DNA of 5,536 bases from Candidatus Coatesiibacteriota bacterium (GTDB taxonomy: Bacteria > B130-G9). Location: contig QMNL01000144.1 of the NCBI GenBank assembly GCA_003647755.1, positions 1-5,536 of the forward strand, in the 5' to 3' direction. How positions within the stretch are numbered: position 1 is the stretch's first letter; every line of letters begins with the position of its first letter. Made by a program: the position numbers and the translations under genes. The notes beneath the pieces were generated by a model, which saw nothing but the letters and a program-made list of their open reading frames with translations, was not told where the DNA came from and did not search any database. Below, piece by piece: positions 1-5,536 of the stretch.

Positions 1-2
1 AT

Positions 3-44
3 TTGCGCGATCTGGAGAATGCGGTGCGACAGGGCACGCGCTGA
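3..44 (+). CDS. Possible C-terminal tail of a convergent gene (partial)
   Basis: From the left edge, the frame starting at base 3 reads LRDLENAVRQGTR and then a TGA stop at 42-44. The composition (charged, helix-like, no rare residues) looks like a genuine protein end, while the other open plus frame here is Cys-rich and implausible. If real, this gene converges on the nfeD gene with about 88 nt between the two stop codons. Only 13 residues are visible, so no family can be named. The call rests on residue composition alone and could be chance. Confidence 0.3.
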   Translation: MRDLENAVRQGTR

Positions 45-132
45 CTGCCGTCTGGGCGGAAGTGCACACGAACGGCTGCTCCGCTACCGCCGGTATAATG
101 TGCAGTTGCGCGAGGTGCGCAGAACGTAGTAT

Positions 133-1518
133 CTAGGCCCTTTCGACCTTGATCTTCAATCCGTGAACAGACACGACCTTCACGGAGGTTCCGGGCTCCA
201 GCGCCTCGTCGGCATGAGCGTTCCAAAGCTCGCCCTCAACGAAGACCTTGCCCTCCGATTGAGGCGTGATTGCGACCTGCACAGTCCCGACAGTGCCAAG
301 AAGACCCTTCACGCCTGTTGATGGCTTTCGCCTGTGCGCCCTGAAAGCCAGCGTGGCAAGAAAAACCACAAGGCCAGCGGTGAAAAGTGCTACTGGAAGT
401 ATGTATGCCAAAGAGATATGAAGGCCGGTCTGTGGCTCCGAGATGAGCATGGTTGAGCCTAGAACCAAGCACACGATTCCCCCAACGCTAAGCATACCAT
501 AGCTCACAACCTTGACCTCCGCTATGAACAATCCGATTCCGATGAGAATTAGTATCAGGCCAGCATAGTTGACCGGTAGCATCTGAAACGCGAAGAAGGC
601 AGTGATGAGGCAGATCGCGCCAATCACGCCTGGGTATATCGCCCCAGGATGCATCAGCTCGAACATGATGCCGTAGATGCCAATCATCAGCAGGATATAG
701 GCGATGTTGGGATTTGCGATGGTGCTGAGCACTCTGTCCCGCCATGAAGGCTCGAAGCGCTCCGCCACGGCGCCCTTTGTGTGTAGAACGACCGTCTTAC
801 CCGTGTCCAATTTGACCTTGTGGCCATCCAACTTCTGCAATAAGTCGCCAAGATCGTTGGCAACGAGGTCGATCATGTTCTTCTTCATTGCCTCGCTCTC
901 GGTTATCGATTTGGATTCCCTGATCGATTGTTCGGCCCATTTGATGTTCCTGCCTCTTTTTTCGGCGAGGCTCCTAGCGTAGGCGGCGAGATCGTTCTCA
1001 ACCTTCTTGGCCATGGTCTTTCCCATCTTTTGGCCGCCGCCCGCGACGGGATGGGCGGCTCCCATGTTCGTGCCGGGGCTCATTACTGCGACGTGCGAGG
1101 CAAGAAGGATTATGCTGCCTGCCGACGCCGCTCGAGCTCCTTGAGGCGCCACGAAAACAACTACGGGCACGCTGCTTGCCAGGATGTGCTTGATTATATC
1201 CTTTGTCGGGTCGAGGCCGCCACCGGGGGTATCCAACATGATGACGACGCATTCGGCGCCTCGCTTCTTTGCCTTGTCGATGCCCCTGTTGATATAAGCA
1301 GCCGTGGCGGGATTGATCGTGTCCGACACGGTCAAGACAACGACAATGGGTGGTTTACTCACGGCCGGCGTGGTCGTCCCTGCAGACCCGGCCGTCGCAA
1401 CCGACGCGACAGTGGCGCTGGTTGGCGACTGGGTGCTGGCGGCGCTGGCCAAAAGAACGCTGCCGACCAGGATTAACCATAATGAGATAAGTGCCTGTAA
1501 TCGCTTCATTCTCTCCAT
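133..1518 (-). CDS. nfeD: NfeD-family membrane-bound serine protease (ClpP class, long form)
   Basis: A 461-residue full-length long-form NfeD protein, built as in the archaeal 1510-N family. A signal peptide at about residues 5-27 is followed by an Ala/Ser/Thr-rich linker (28-57). A ClpP/crotonase-like protease domain covers about 58-235, with DTPGG at 96-100 for the oxyanion region and ASAGS at 131-135 giving nucleophile Ser132. K172 aligns with the general-base lysine of PH1510 through the shared AY..SLA...GRN context (180-191). Five hydrophobic helices follow (about 271-288, 295-313, 317-334, 341-359, 369-392), and then a C-terminal NfeD OB-fold domain (about 400-461). Known relatives cleave hydrophobic segments, notably the C-terminus of stomatin/slipin; the substrate here is unknown. 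The ATG at 1518 and a second ATG three codons later (1509) are both possible, each with a poorly spaced purine-rich site. It lies 56 nt after the DUF4139 gene, with no terminator in between, so co-transcription is likely. Confidence 0.93.
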   Translation of the reverse strand: MERMKRLQALISLWLILVGSVLLASAASTQSPTSATVASVATAGSAGTTTPAVSKPPIVVVLTVSDTINPATAAYINRGIDKAKKRGAECVVIMLDTPGGGLDPTKDIIKHILASSVPVVVFVAPQGARAASAGSIILLASHVAVMSPGTNMGAAHPVAGGGQKMGKTMAKKVENDLAAYARSLAEKRGRNIKWAEQSIRESKSITESEAMKKNMIDLVANDLGDLLQKLDGHKVKLDTGKTVVLHTKGAVAERFEPSWRDRVLSTIANPNIAYILLMIGIYGIMFELMHPGAIYPGVIGAICLITAFFAFQMLPVNYAGLILILIGIGLFIAEVKVVSYGMLSVGGIVCLVLGSTMLISEPQTGLHISLAYILPVALFTAGLVVFLATLAFRAHRRKPSTGVKGLLGTVGTVQVAITPQSEGKVFVEGELWNAHADEALEPGTSVKVVSVHGLKIKVERA

Positions 1519-1574
1519 CGCCCTCTTATGAGAACTACCACCTGCATTGAAAGCCCCTGAACCATTCGACCTCG

Positions 1575-3104
1575 TTAATAGCGCCTGATAATCCTAACTG
1601 AAAACTGTATCCTCTTCTTCTCGTTCGCCCCGACTGCGAGCTTGAACTCGACCCGGTTGGCCCTTACCCGCTCATAATCGGCGGTCGCCTCGAGCATCTT
1701 CCAGTCTCCCGGTATCCTCTCTCCCACGATGACCGTGATCGGCTTCTTCTTGCGGTTGGAAACGGAAACCGCAAACGAGGCTTCCTCGCCCTCTCGCCCA
1801 AGAGAGCGATAACTTGTCCGCTTCTGCTCGGCCACCACATCAAACGCCCTGCCCACCATAAGCTCGAACTTCTCGCCCTTAGGCACGTTGCCGATGCTAT
1901 CCTCACCAATGAGAAGTAGCTGGCCCTTCAGTCTCTGGTACACTCGAACCTTGCCTTGCGGAAGAGGCATGCCAAGCCCGGACTTCTCATTGTTGTCGAT
2001 TCGCAGGACGATCTTCGCCGATTGCCTCTCAGGCTCACCGCGGCCGGAATGATAAGACCAGTCGAACTGGTATCTCTTTGATAATCGACACCTGTCAGCT
2101 GAAACGAATCCAACCTGCTTCTGCTGACCGCGCTCGAGCGTAACTGGCTCCGGAAGGGCATAGACGTGATATTCGAATGCCTGCTGCGGAGCGATCTGGG
2201 CGCCTGGCATGGGCGCTGCAGCCATCTTCATAGCCCGCATCTCCGGCCGAGGGAACTTGTCCCGGCTCAGATTCACAGAACCCGCTACGACGCTGACCCT
2301 CGCATCCCGATACGAGGCGCCGCTCGTGTTCGCTATGGAGATCAGCCCTTGCAGCGACATCGAGGTCTCGTCCTCGCCAACCGTCGCCGTGTAAAAGCCT
2401 TTCCAGGAGAGGCCGGATGCAAGGTAGGTCAGCTGTACAGTTCGCTTCCCCTGACGCTTCGCCTCGATAACACATGACAGCACCGGCCTTTCGGAAAGGC
2501 CTTTCGGAACAGCAGGGAGAAGAACAGGACCCTTACGGCCAATGAGCACCTGGCCCTCGACCTCGTATATCCCAGGCGCAAGTAAACGGGCTTTCGTCCT
2601 CCGCTCCTTGTCTATCAAAACCACATTCTTGCCAACCGAGCCTCTAAGCAAATTATCAGTGGTTATGCCCGCCTGCTTGTAATTCTGCTCAATGACCCTC
2701 AAGGACCCTTCACGCCCCACCGACAAAAGCTGAACCGAGGTCGCGTCGATTGTCTCCGGCACGTCCGCAAAAACCAAGACCGACCTCCCCCTTGGCAGCT
2801 CAACCCGCCTCGTCTCGGACACGAGCGCCCGGTCCGCATAAATCGTGAGCCCCATCTCCAGCCTATCCTTGGCGACGGACTTGACGACCTGCGGCGTCCC
2901 GGCAACCGTCGTGGCAGGGGCGAGCACGATTGCGACGAGGCTCAGGAGCAAAAGCCTCAAGGCCCAGCGAAGGCGTGCGGCGCCGTCTGCCACGCTTGCA
3001 ACGCACTGCAACGGCGAAGGTGATTCACATTTTCGGTTCATTCGACCGCGTACATGGTCTTCAGTTGCAGCTTTAGGAGTTGGCTTTCCACGCACGGAGC
3101 TCAC
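1575..3104 (-). CDS. DUF4139 domain-containing exported protein
   Basis: A 509-residue protein with a GTG start. A hydrophobic segment at about 48-66 followed by TTVAG looks like a signal peptide, so the rest should be outside the cytoplasmic membrane. The N-terminal part (about 85-130: IYADRALVSETRRVELP, then a FADVPETIDATSVQL-type stretch) matches the usual start of DUF4139/DUF4140-type proteins. The C-terminal DUF4139 part includes YLASGLSWKGFYTATV (227-242), ANTSGASYRDARVSVVAG (258-275), a Met/Ala/Pro-rich flexible linker (about 286-307), YALPEPVTLERGQ (315-327), LPQGKVRVYQ (381-390) and a GEDSIGNVPKGEKFEL-type stretch from 400. The end is beta-rich (440-509). The molecular function of the family is not established. 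The GTG is favoured as start because GAGGA lies 4 nt upstream and GTGA overlaps the kinase stop. This leaves a long n-region; an ATG at residue 22 (3041) shortens it but has no visible ribosome site. Family call is firm, start is moderate. Confidence 0.85.
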   Translation of the reverse strand: MSSVRGKPTPKAATEDHVRGRMNRKCESPSPLQCVASVADGAARLRWALRLLLLSLVAIVLAPATTVAGTPQVVKSVAKDRLEMGLTIYADRALVSETRRVELPRGRSVLVFADVPETIDATSVQLLSVGREGSLRVIEQNYKQAGITTDNLLRGSVGKNVVLIDKERRTKARLLAPGIYEVEGQVLIGRKGPVLLPAVPKGLSERPVLSCVIEAKRQGKRTVQLTYLASGLSWKGFYTATVGEDETSMSLQGLISIANTSGASYRDARVSVVAGSVNLSRDKFPRPEMRAMKMAAAPMPGAQIAPQQAFEYHVYALPEPVTLERGQQKQVGFVSADRCRLSKRYQFDWSYHSGRGEPERQSAKIVLRIDNNEKSGLGMPLPQGKVRVYQRLKGQLLLIGEDSIGNVPKGEKFELMVGRAFDVVAEQKRTSYRSLGREGEEASFAVSVSNRKKKPITVIVGERIPGDWKMLEATADYERVRANRVEFKLAVGANEKKRIQFSVRIIRRY

Positions 3105-4501
3105 CGAATCCTCACGGGGAGGCGCAACGTGATCTTCGTCGAGAACTGCGACTCTTCAGGGCCCGGATCCTCCACAACGAGACTGCCCCCGTTTCTCGTG
3201 GCGATGGCGTAACATTCGGAAAGCCCCAGGCCCGTACCGAAGCCCTCGGGTTTGGTAGTATAGAAGAGATCGAAGATGTGCTCACGGGACTGCCTTGGAA
3301 TTCCTGGGCCATTGTCCAAAAACGATACCATCACGGATTCTTTGTCACTGGCAGCCGTTGTCTTGACCAGCACAAGTCGAGACACATCCTTCGCCTTGCC
3401 CTCGCTCGCATAATAGATCGCATTCCACAGCAGCTCTCTCAACAATATGTTGATCTCCCGCGGCCTGCACTCAACGTCGGGCAGCTCCCCGAGCTCGCTC
3501 TTGACCGAAACATCAGCATCCTCAATGTCGGTTGCGCACATCTTGATGACCATCTCAACGTCGCTATTCAGGTTGGTGAATTGAACCGGCTCCTGATCCA
3601 GCCTCACGAAATTGCGTATCCTGTGCACTATCTCCTCGATGCCAGCCGTGCCCTCGAGGATGCCGTCCACAGAGAGCCGGATGCCCTCGTCCAGCAGGTA
3701 GCGCAGCTCGTCGGTGTCAACCTCGTCGCCGCGAAGGAGCGCAGCGGTCATCTTTCGGAGCTCACCGATGTCCTCGGGCAGAGATTCCGCTCCGCCCTTG
3801 ACCTTGGCGAGCTGGTTGTTCACCTCGTGCGCAATGCCCCTGGCGAGGTGCTTCATCGACACCATCTTCCTCTCCTGAAGGTCCTGCAAACGTTGCTCCA
3901 GCATCTCCACCAGCCGCCTGTTCTGCTCAGAAAGCGATGAAAGCCGCGCAATGAACTGCGCGTTCTGTAGCGAGAGCGCGGCCTGAACGCTCAGGACCCC
4001 AAGATGCTTCACATCCTCATCAGTAAAAGGCCCATCACGCTTGTTCATGACCTGAAGCACACCCACCCGCTTGCCATCTGAAAGTTGAAGCGGCATGCAG
4101 AGCATCGACCGCGTCCTAAATCCTGTCTTCGCGTCAACCCTCGGGTTGAACCGCTCGTCAGTGTGTGCGTCTGAAATCCGAACCGTCTCCCCGGTCTTCG
4201 CAACGTGGCCCGCTATCCCCTCTCCTATCTTCAGCCTGATCTCCCCCACGTCATCCCCCTGAGCGATGCGGGACCATATCTCGCCCTCTGCCTCGTCCAC
4301 CACATAGAGCGTGCTTCGCTCTGCCTCGAGCGAACGCGTCGCCACATCGACAATGGTCTGAAGAACCTCGTCAACGCCCAGACAGCTATGCAGTCGCTGG
4401 TTTATCTCAATCAGCTCCTCCAGCCGCGCCACTTCCTTGCGCAGCCGATTCAGCTCTTCGGCTTCCCTGGTTTGGCCTTCAACGGTCACGATAATCCCCA
4501 T
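3101..4501 (-). CDS. GAF-domain sensor histidine kinase (kinase A)
   Basis: A complete 466-residue cytoplasmic two-component sensor kinase with no membrane segment or signal peptide. In order: a short N-terminal coiled coil (about 12-36), a GAF domain (about 38-182) with NKRDGPFTDED at 153-163, a coiled signalling helix (about 183-215), a DHp domain with H-box IAHEVNN (223-229, phospho-acceptor His225), and an HATPase domain. The last has N-box ELLWNAIYY (356-364, Asn360), G1 box DNGPGIP (396-402), F box HIFDLFYTTKPEG (408-420) and G2 box GTGLGLS (422-428). All catalytic motifs are intact, so autophosphorylation is expected. The GAF ligand cannot be told from sequence. The usual proline at His+5 is Gln230. 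No response regulator or receiver domain is seen nearby. It overlaps the DUF4139 gene by 4 nt and is preceded by a 137-nt gap. The ATG has no clear ribosome site; a GTG at codon 5 is an alternative. Confidence 0.93.
   Translation of the reverse strand: MGIIVTVEGQTREAEELNRLRKEVARLEELIEINQRLHSCLGVDEVLQTIVDVATRSLEAERSTLYVVDEAEGEIWSRIAQGDDVGEIRLKIGEGIAGHVAKTGETVRISDAHTDERFNPRVDAKTGFRTRSMLCMPLQLSDGKRVGVLQVMNKRDGPFTDEDVKHLGVLSVQAALSLQNAQFIARLSSLSEQNRRLVEMLEQRLQDLQERKMVSMKHLARGIAHEVNNQLAKVKGGAESLPEDIGELRKMTAALLRGDEVDTDELRYLLDEGIRLSVDGILEGTAGIEEIVHRIRNFVRLDQEPVQFTNLNSDVEMVIKMCATDIEDADVSVKSELGELPDVECRPREINILLRELLWNAIYYASEGKAKDVSRLVLVKTTAASDKESVMVSFLDNGPGIPRQSREHIFDLFYTTKPEGFGTGLGLSECYAIATRNGGSLVVEDPGPEESQFSTKITLRLPVRIR
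3109..3113 (-). promoter_or_regulatory. Ribosome binding site for the DUF4139 gene
   Basis: On the minus strand GAGGA stands 4 nt before the GTG at 3104-3102, inside the last codons of kinase A. It supports the GTG start over the in-frame ATG at 3041, which has no such sequence. Together with the GTGA stop/start overlap it suggests that ribosomes finishing kinase A reinitiate on the DUF4139 gene. Confidence 0.5.
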
Positions 4502-4529
4502 ACGGTTTCAAACGACACGGTTCTCAAAC
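4502..4529 (-). repeat. Imperfect direct repeat abutting the kinase A start
   Basis: Read on the minus strand, GTTTGAGAACCGT (4529-4517) and GTTTGAAACCGT (4513-4502) are separated by GTC and differ by one inserted base. The second copy ends directly before the ATG. It occupies the place where a ribosome binding site would be expected, and none is seen. It may be a repeated protein- or RNA-binding site in the leader, or a chance small duplication. Confidence 0.55.
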
Positions 4530-4531
4530 TG

Positions 4532-4559
4532 ATACTACTCTTCAGGCTTCGAACGTCAA
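4532..4559 (-). promoter_or_regulatory. Candidate sigma70-type promoter for kinase A operon
   Basis: On the minus strand TTGACG (4559-4554, 5 of 6 matches to the -35 consensus) is followed after 16 bp by TAGTAT (4537-4532, 4 of 6 matches to the -10). Transcription would start near 4525, leaving a leader of about 25 nt before the kinase A ATG. It lies in the only sizeable gap between the minus-strand genes, which fits a promoter for kinase A, DUF4139 and nfeD. Matches of this quality also arise by chance. Confidence 0.35.
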
Positions 4560-4568
4560 CAAACGTTC
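4551..4568. promoter_or_regulatory. Operator-like inverted repeat over the -35 box
   Basis: GAACGT and ACGTTC form a perfect 6-bp inverted repeat with a 6-bp spacer (4551-4556 and 4563-4568). The size and spacing fit a site for a dimeric DNA-binding protein, and it overlaps the candidate -35 hexamer at 4554-4559. A protein bound here would be placed to block or modulate transcription of kinase A. No candidate regulator is encoded in the window. A small RNA hairpin in read-through transcript is the alternative reading. Confidence 0.35.
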
Positions 4569-4638
4569 AGGCTCTATACGCTGAAAGTGGCAATCTGAAA
4601 TCACCAGCGCAAGCAGCGCCCTGCCACAAGATGGACAA

Positions 4639-5536
4639 TCACTCCCGCCGTGTCGGGAGTCGCAGCACCACCCTCGTCCTGTAATCCGCGGCGTCCTCTT
4701 CCAGAAGCTCCTCAACCGACAACGTCCCCCCATTTCTCTTGACCACTGCGTAGCACTCGGAAAGGCCAAGACCATATCCCGAACCCTCCGGCTTCGTCGT
4801 GTAAAAAAGGTCAAATATATGCTTCCAAGCCTCTCTCGGTATCCCGGGACCGTTGTCAAGGATCGACATCTCAACGTAGCTGCCCTCATCAACAACGTCC
4901 GTGCGGACAAGCACGCGCCCTGATGCAGGCGACTCATCGCCTCTGCTGGCGTAGTAGATAGCGTTGCGCAAAAGCTCGCGGAGCACCATGTTGATCTCGG
5001 ACGGCCTGCACTCCACCCTCGGAAGCGCACCAAACCGCTTCTGGACCGTAACACCCGCCTCCTTAATGTCGCTAGAACAGACTTTGATGACGTTCTCCAT
5101 ATCCTCGTTGAGGTCGGTGAACTGAACCGGCCCCTGGTCAAGCCTCACGAACCCCCTTATCCTCTTCACTATCTCGGCGATCCCCTCGCTCCCCTCCAGG
5201 ATTCCACCAAGAGTTGCCGGAAGACCCTCCTCAACGAGATAGCTGAGCTCCTCCGCGTCAACCTCCCCGTCCCTTAGGATAGCGCTCAGGGCATCCCTCA
5301 GCTCCTCGACGCTCTGCTCAAGTGATTGCGCACCACCCTTGATCTTCGCGAGCATATTATTGATTTCATGCGCAATGCCGCGCGCGAGGTTCTGCATCGA
5401 GATCATCTTGAGTTCCTGAAGGTCCTGCAACCGCCTCTCCAACACCTCGACCAGGTCCTGATTCCGCCTCGAAAGAGCAGACAGGTTGGCGACATGTTGG
5501 GCATTTTGAAGTGACAGCGCCGCCTGAACGCAGAGG
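4639..5536 (-). CDS. Sensor histidine kinase, C-terminal part (kinase B, partial)
   Basis: The reading frame stays open to the right edge, giving 298 visible residues; the start lies outside the window. A GTG at 5445 is not the real start, because the frame upstream of it continues as LCVQAALSLQNAQ, matching the end of the kinase A GAF domain (SVQAALSLQNAQ). Visible parts are the last GAF helix, a coiled signalling helix, H-box IAHEINN with His at 5368-5370, N-box ELLRNAIYY, G1 box DNGPGIP, F box HIFDLFYTTKPEG and G2 box GYGLGLS. By hand count about 117 of 184 aligned residues, without gaps, match kinase A from the signalling helix to just after the N-box, so the two are tandem paralogues. 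His+5 is Met where proline is usual. It probably works as a soluble kinase like its neighbour, possibly in a mixed dimer (inference). Confidence 0.92.
   Translation of the reverse strand, partial: LCVQAALSLQNAQHVANLSALSRRNQDLVEVLERRLQDLQELKMISMQNLARGIAHEINNMLAKIKGGAQSLEQSVEELRDALSAILRDGEVDAEELSYLVEEGLPATLGGILEGSEGIAEIVKRIRGFVRLDQGPVQFTDLNEDMENVIKVCSSDIKEAGVTVQKRFGALPRVECRPSEINMVLRELLRNAIYYASRGDESPASGRVLVRTDVVDEGSYVEMSILDNGPGIPREAWKHIFDLFYTTKPEGSGYGLGLSECYAVVKRNGGTLSVEELLEEDAADYRTRVVLRLPTRRE
4641..4660 (-). terminator. Hairpin at the kinase B stop codon, possible weak terminator
   Basis: ACTCCCG (4641-4647) and CGGGAGT (4654-4660) are a perfect 7-bp inverted repeat with a 6-nt loop. It covers the last codons of kinase B and its downstream arm runs into the TGA stop. 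In the minus-strand transcript it is followed by ATTGTCCATCTTG, which is only moderately U-rich. This is not a convincing intrinsic terminator; it may act as a weak terminator, an RNA 3' stabiliser, or nothing. Confidence 0.3.

Noticed and set aside
94..99. Perfect TATAAT hexamer on the plus strand
   Set aside because: No acceptable -35 hexamer lies 16-18 bp upstream (AACGGC region), and transcription would run straight into the 3' end of nfeD with no plus-strand gene to serve.
107..121. Small inverted repeat TGCGC-GAGGT-GCGCA after the nfeD stop
   Set aside because: The stem has only 5 bp and no T-rich tract follows on either strand, so it is not supported as a terminator.
928..1476. A 182-codon plus-strand frame over nfeD
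   Set aside because: It is antisense to the protease domain of NfeD, has low-complexity Arg/Gly/Asp-rich composition and no recognisable motif.
3080..3940. A 286-codon plus-strand open frame antisense to kinase A
   Set aside because: It lies wholly over the kinase A catalytic region and the operon junction, shows no recognisable domain, and the minus strand gives an intact histidine kinase with all motifs. Long antisense frames are expected from the codon bias here.
4542..5141. A 199-codon minus-strand frame offset from kinase B, with a CPSC motif near its end
   Set aside because: It is an out-of-frame shadow of kinase B (Arg/Ser/Cys-rich composition), and the CPSC lies in translated intergenic sequence. 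The kinase frame has clear homology to kinase A instead.
5443..5445. GTG as the start of kinase B
   Set aside because: The frame continues upstream to the window edge with residues homologous to the kinase A GAF end and linker, so the gene is cut by the edge, not started here.

Overview
The window looks like ordinary bacterial chromosome of moderately high GC. Four protein genes lie head to tail on the minus strand, so transcription runs from right to left. Lipoprotein-free signal peptides, a polytopic NfeD-type membrane protease and GAF-type histidine kinases indicate a free-living bacterium. Nothing fixes the phylum; an uncultured Gram-negative-type lineage is a guess. I see no mobile element, CRISPR array, tRNA or rRNA.

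Layout in order of transcription (right to left): (1) 5536-4639 is the C-terminal part of a soluble sensor histidine kinase (kinase B), cut by the right edge. (2) 4638-4502 is a 137-nt gap. It holds a candidate sigma70 promoter, an operator-like inverted repeat over its -35 box, and an imperfect direct repeat just before the next start codon. (3) 4501-3101 is a complete GAF-domain histidine kinase (kinase A), a clear paralogue of kinase B. (4) 3104-1575 is a secreted DUF4139-family protein whose GTG start overlaps the kinase A stop codon (GTGA). (5) 1518-133, after a 56-nt gap, is a full-length NfeD/ClpP-class membrane serine protease with its Ser/Lys dyad. (6) The last 132 bases may hold the tail of a convergent plus-strand gene.

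Spacing suggests that kinase A, the DUF4139 protein and NfeD form one transcription unit, with kinase B just upstream as its partner or duplicate. A cytoplasmic sensor kinase translationally coupled to an exported protein of unknown function, followed by a membrane protease, could be an envelope-stress or envelope-quality module. That is inference from gene order. No response regulator is visible, and the usual stomatin/slipin partner of NfeD is not next to it. I did not find a clearly novel system; the most notable points are the kinase duplication, the coupled kinase-DUF4139-NfeD order, and the regulatory-looking gap before kinase A.
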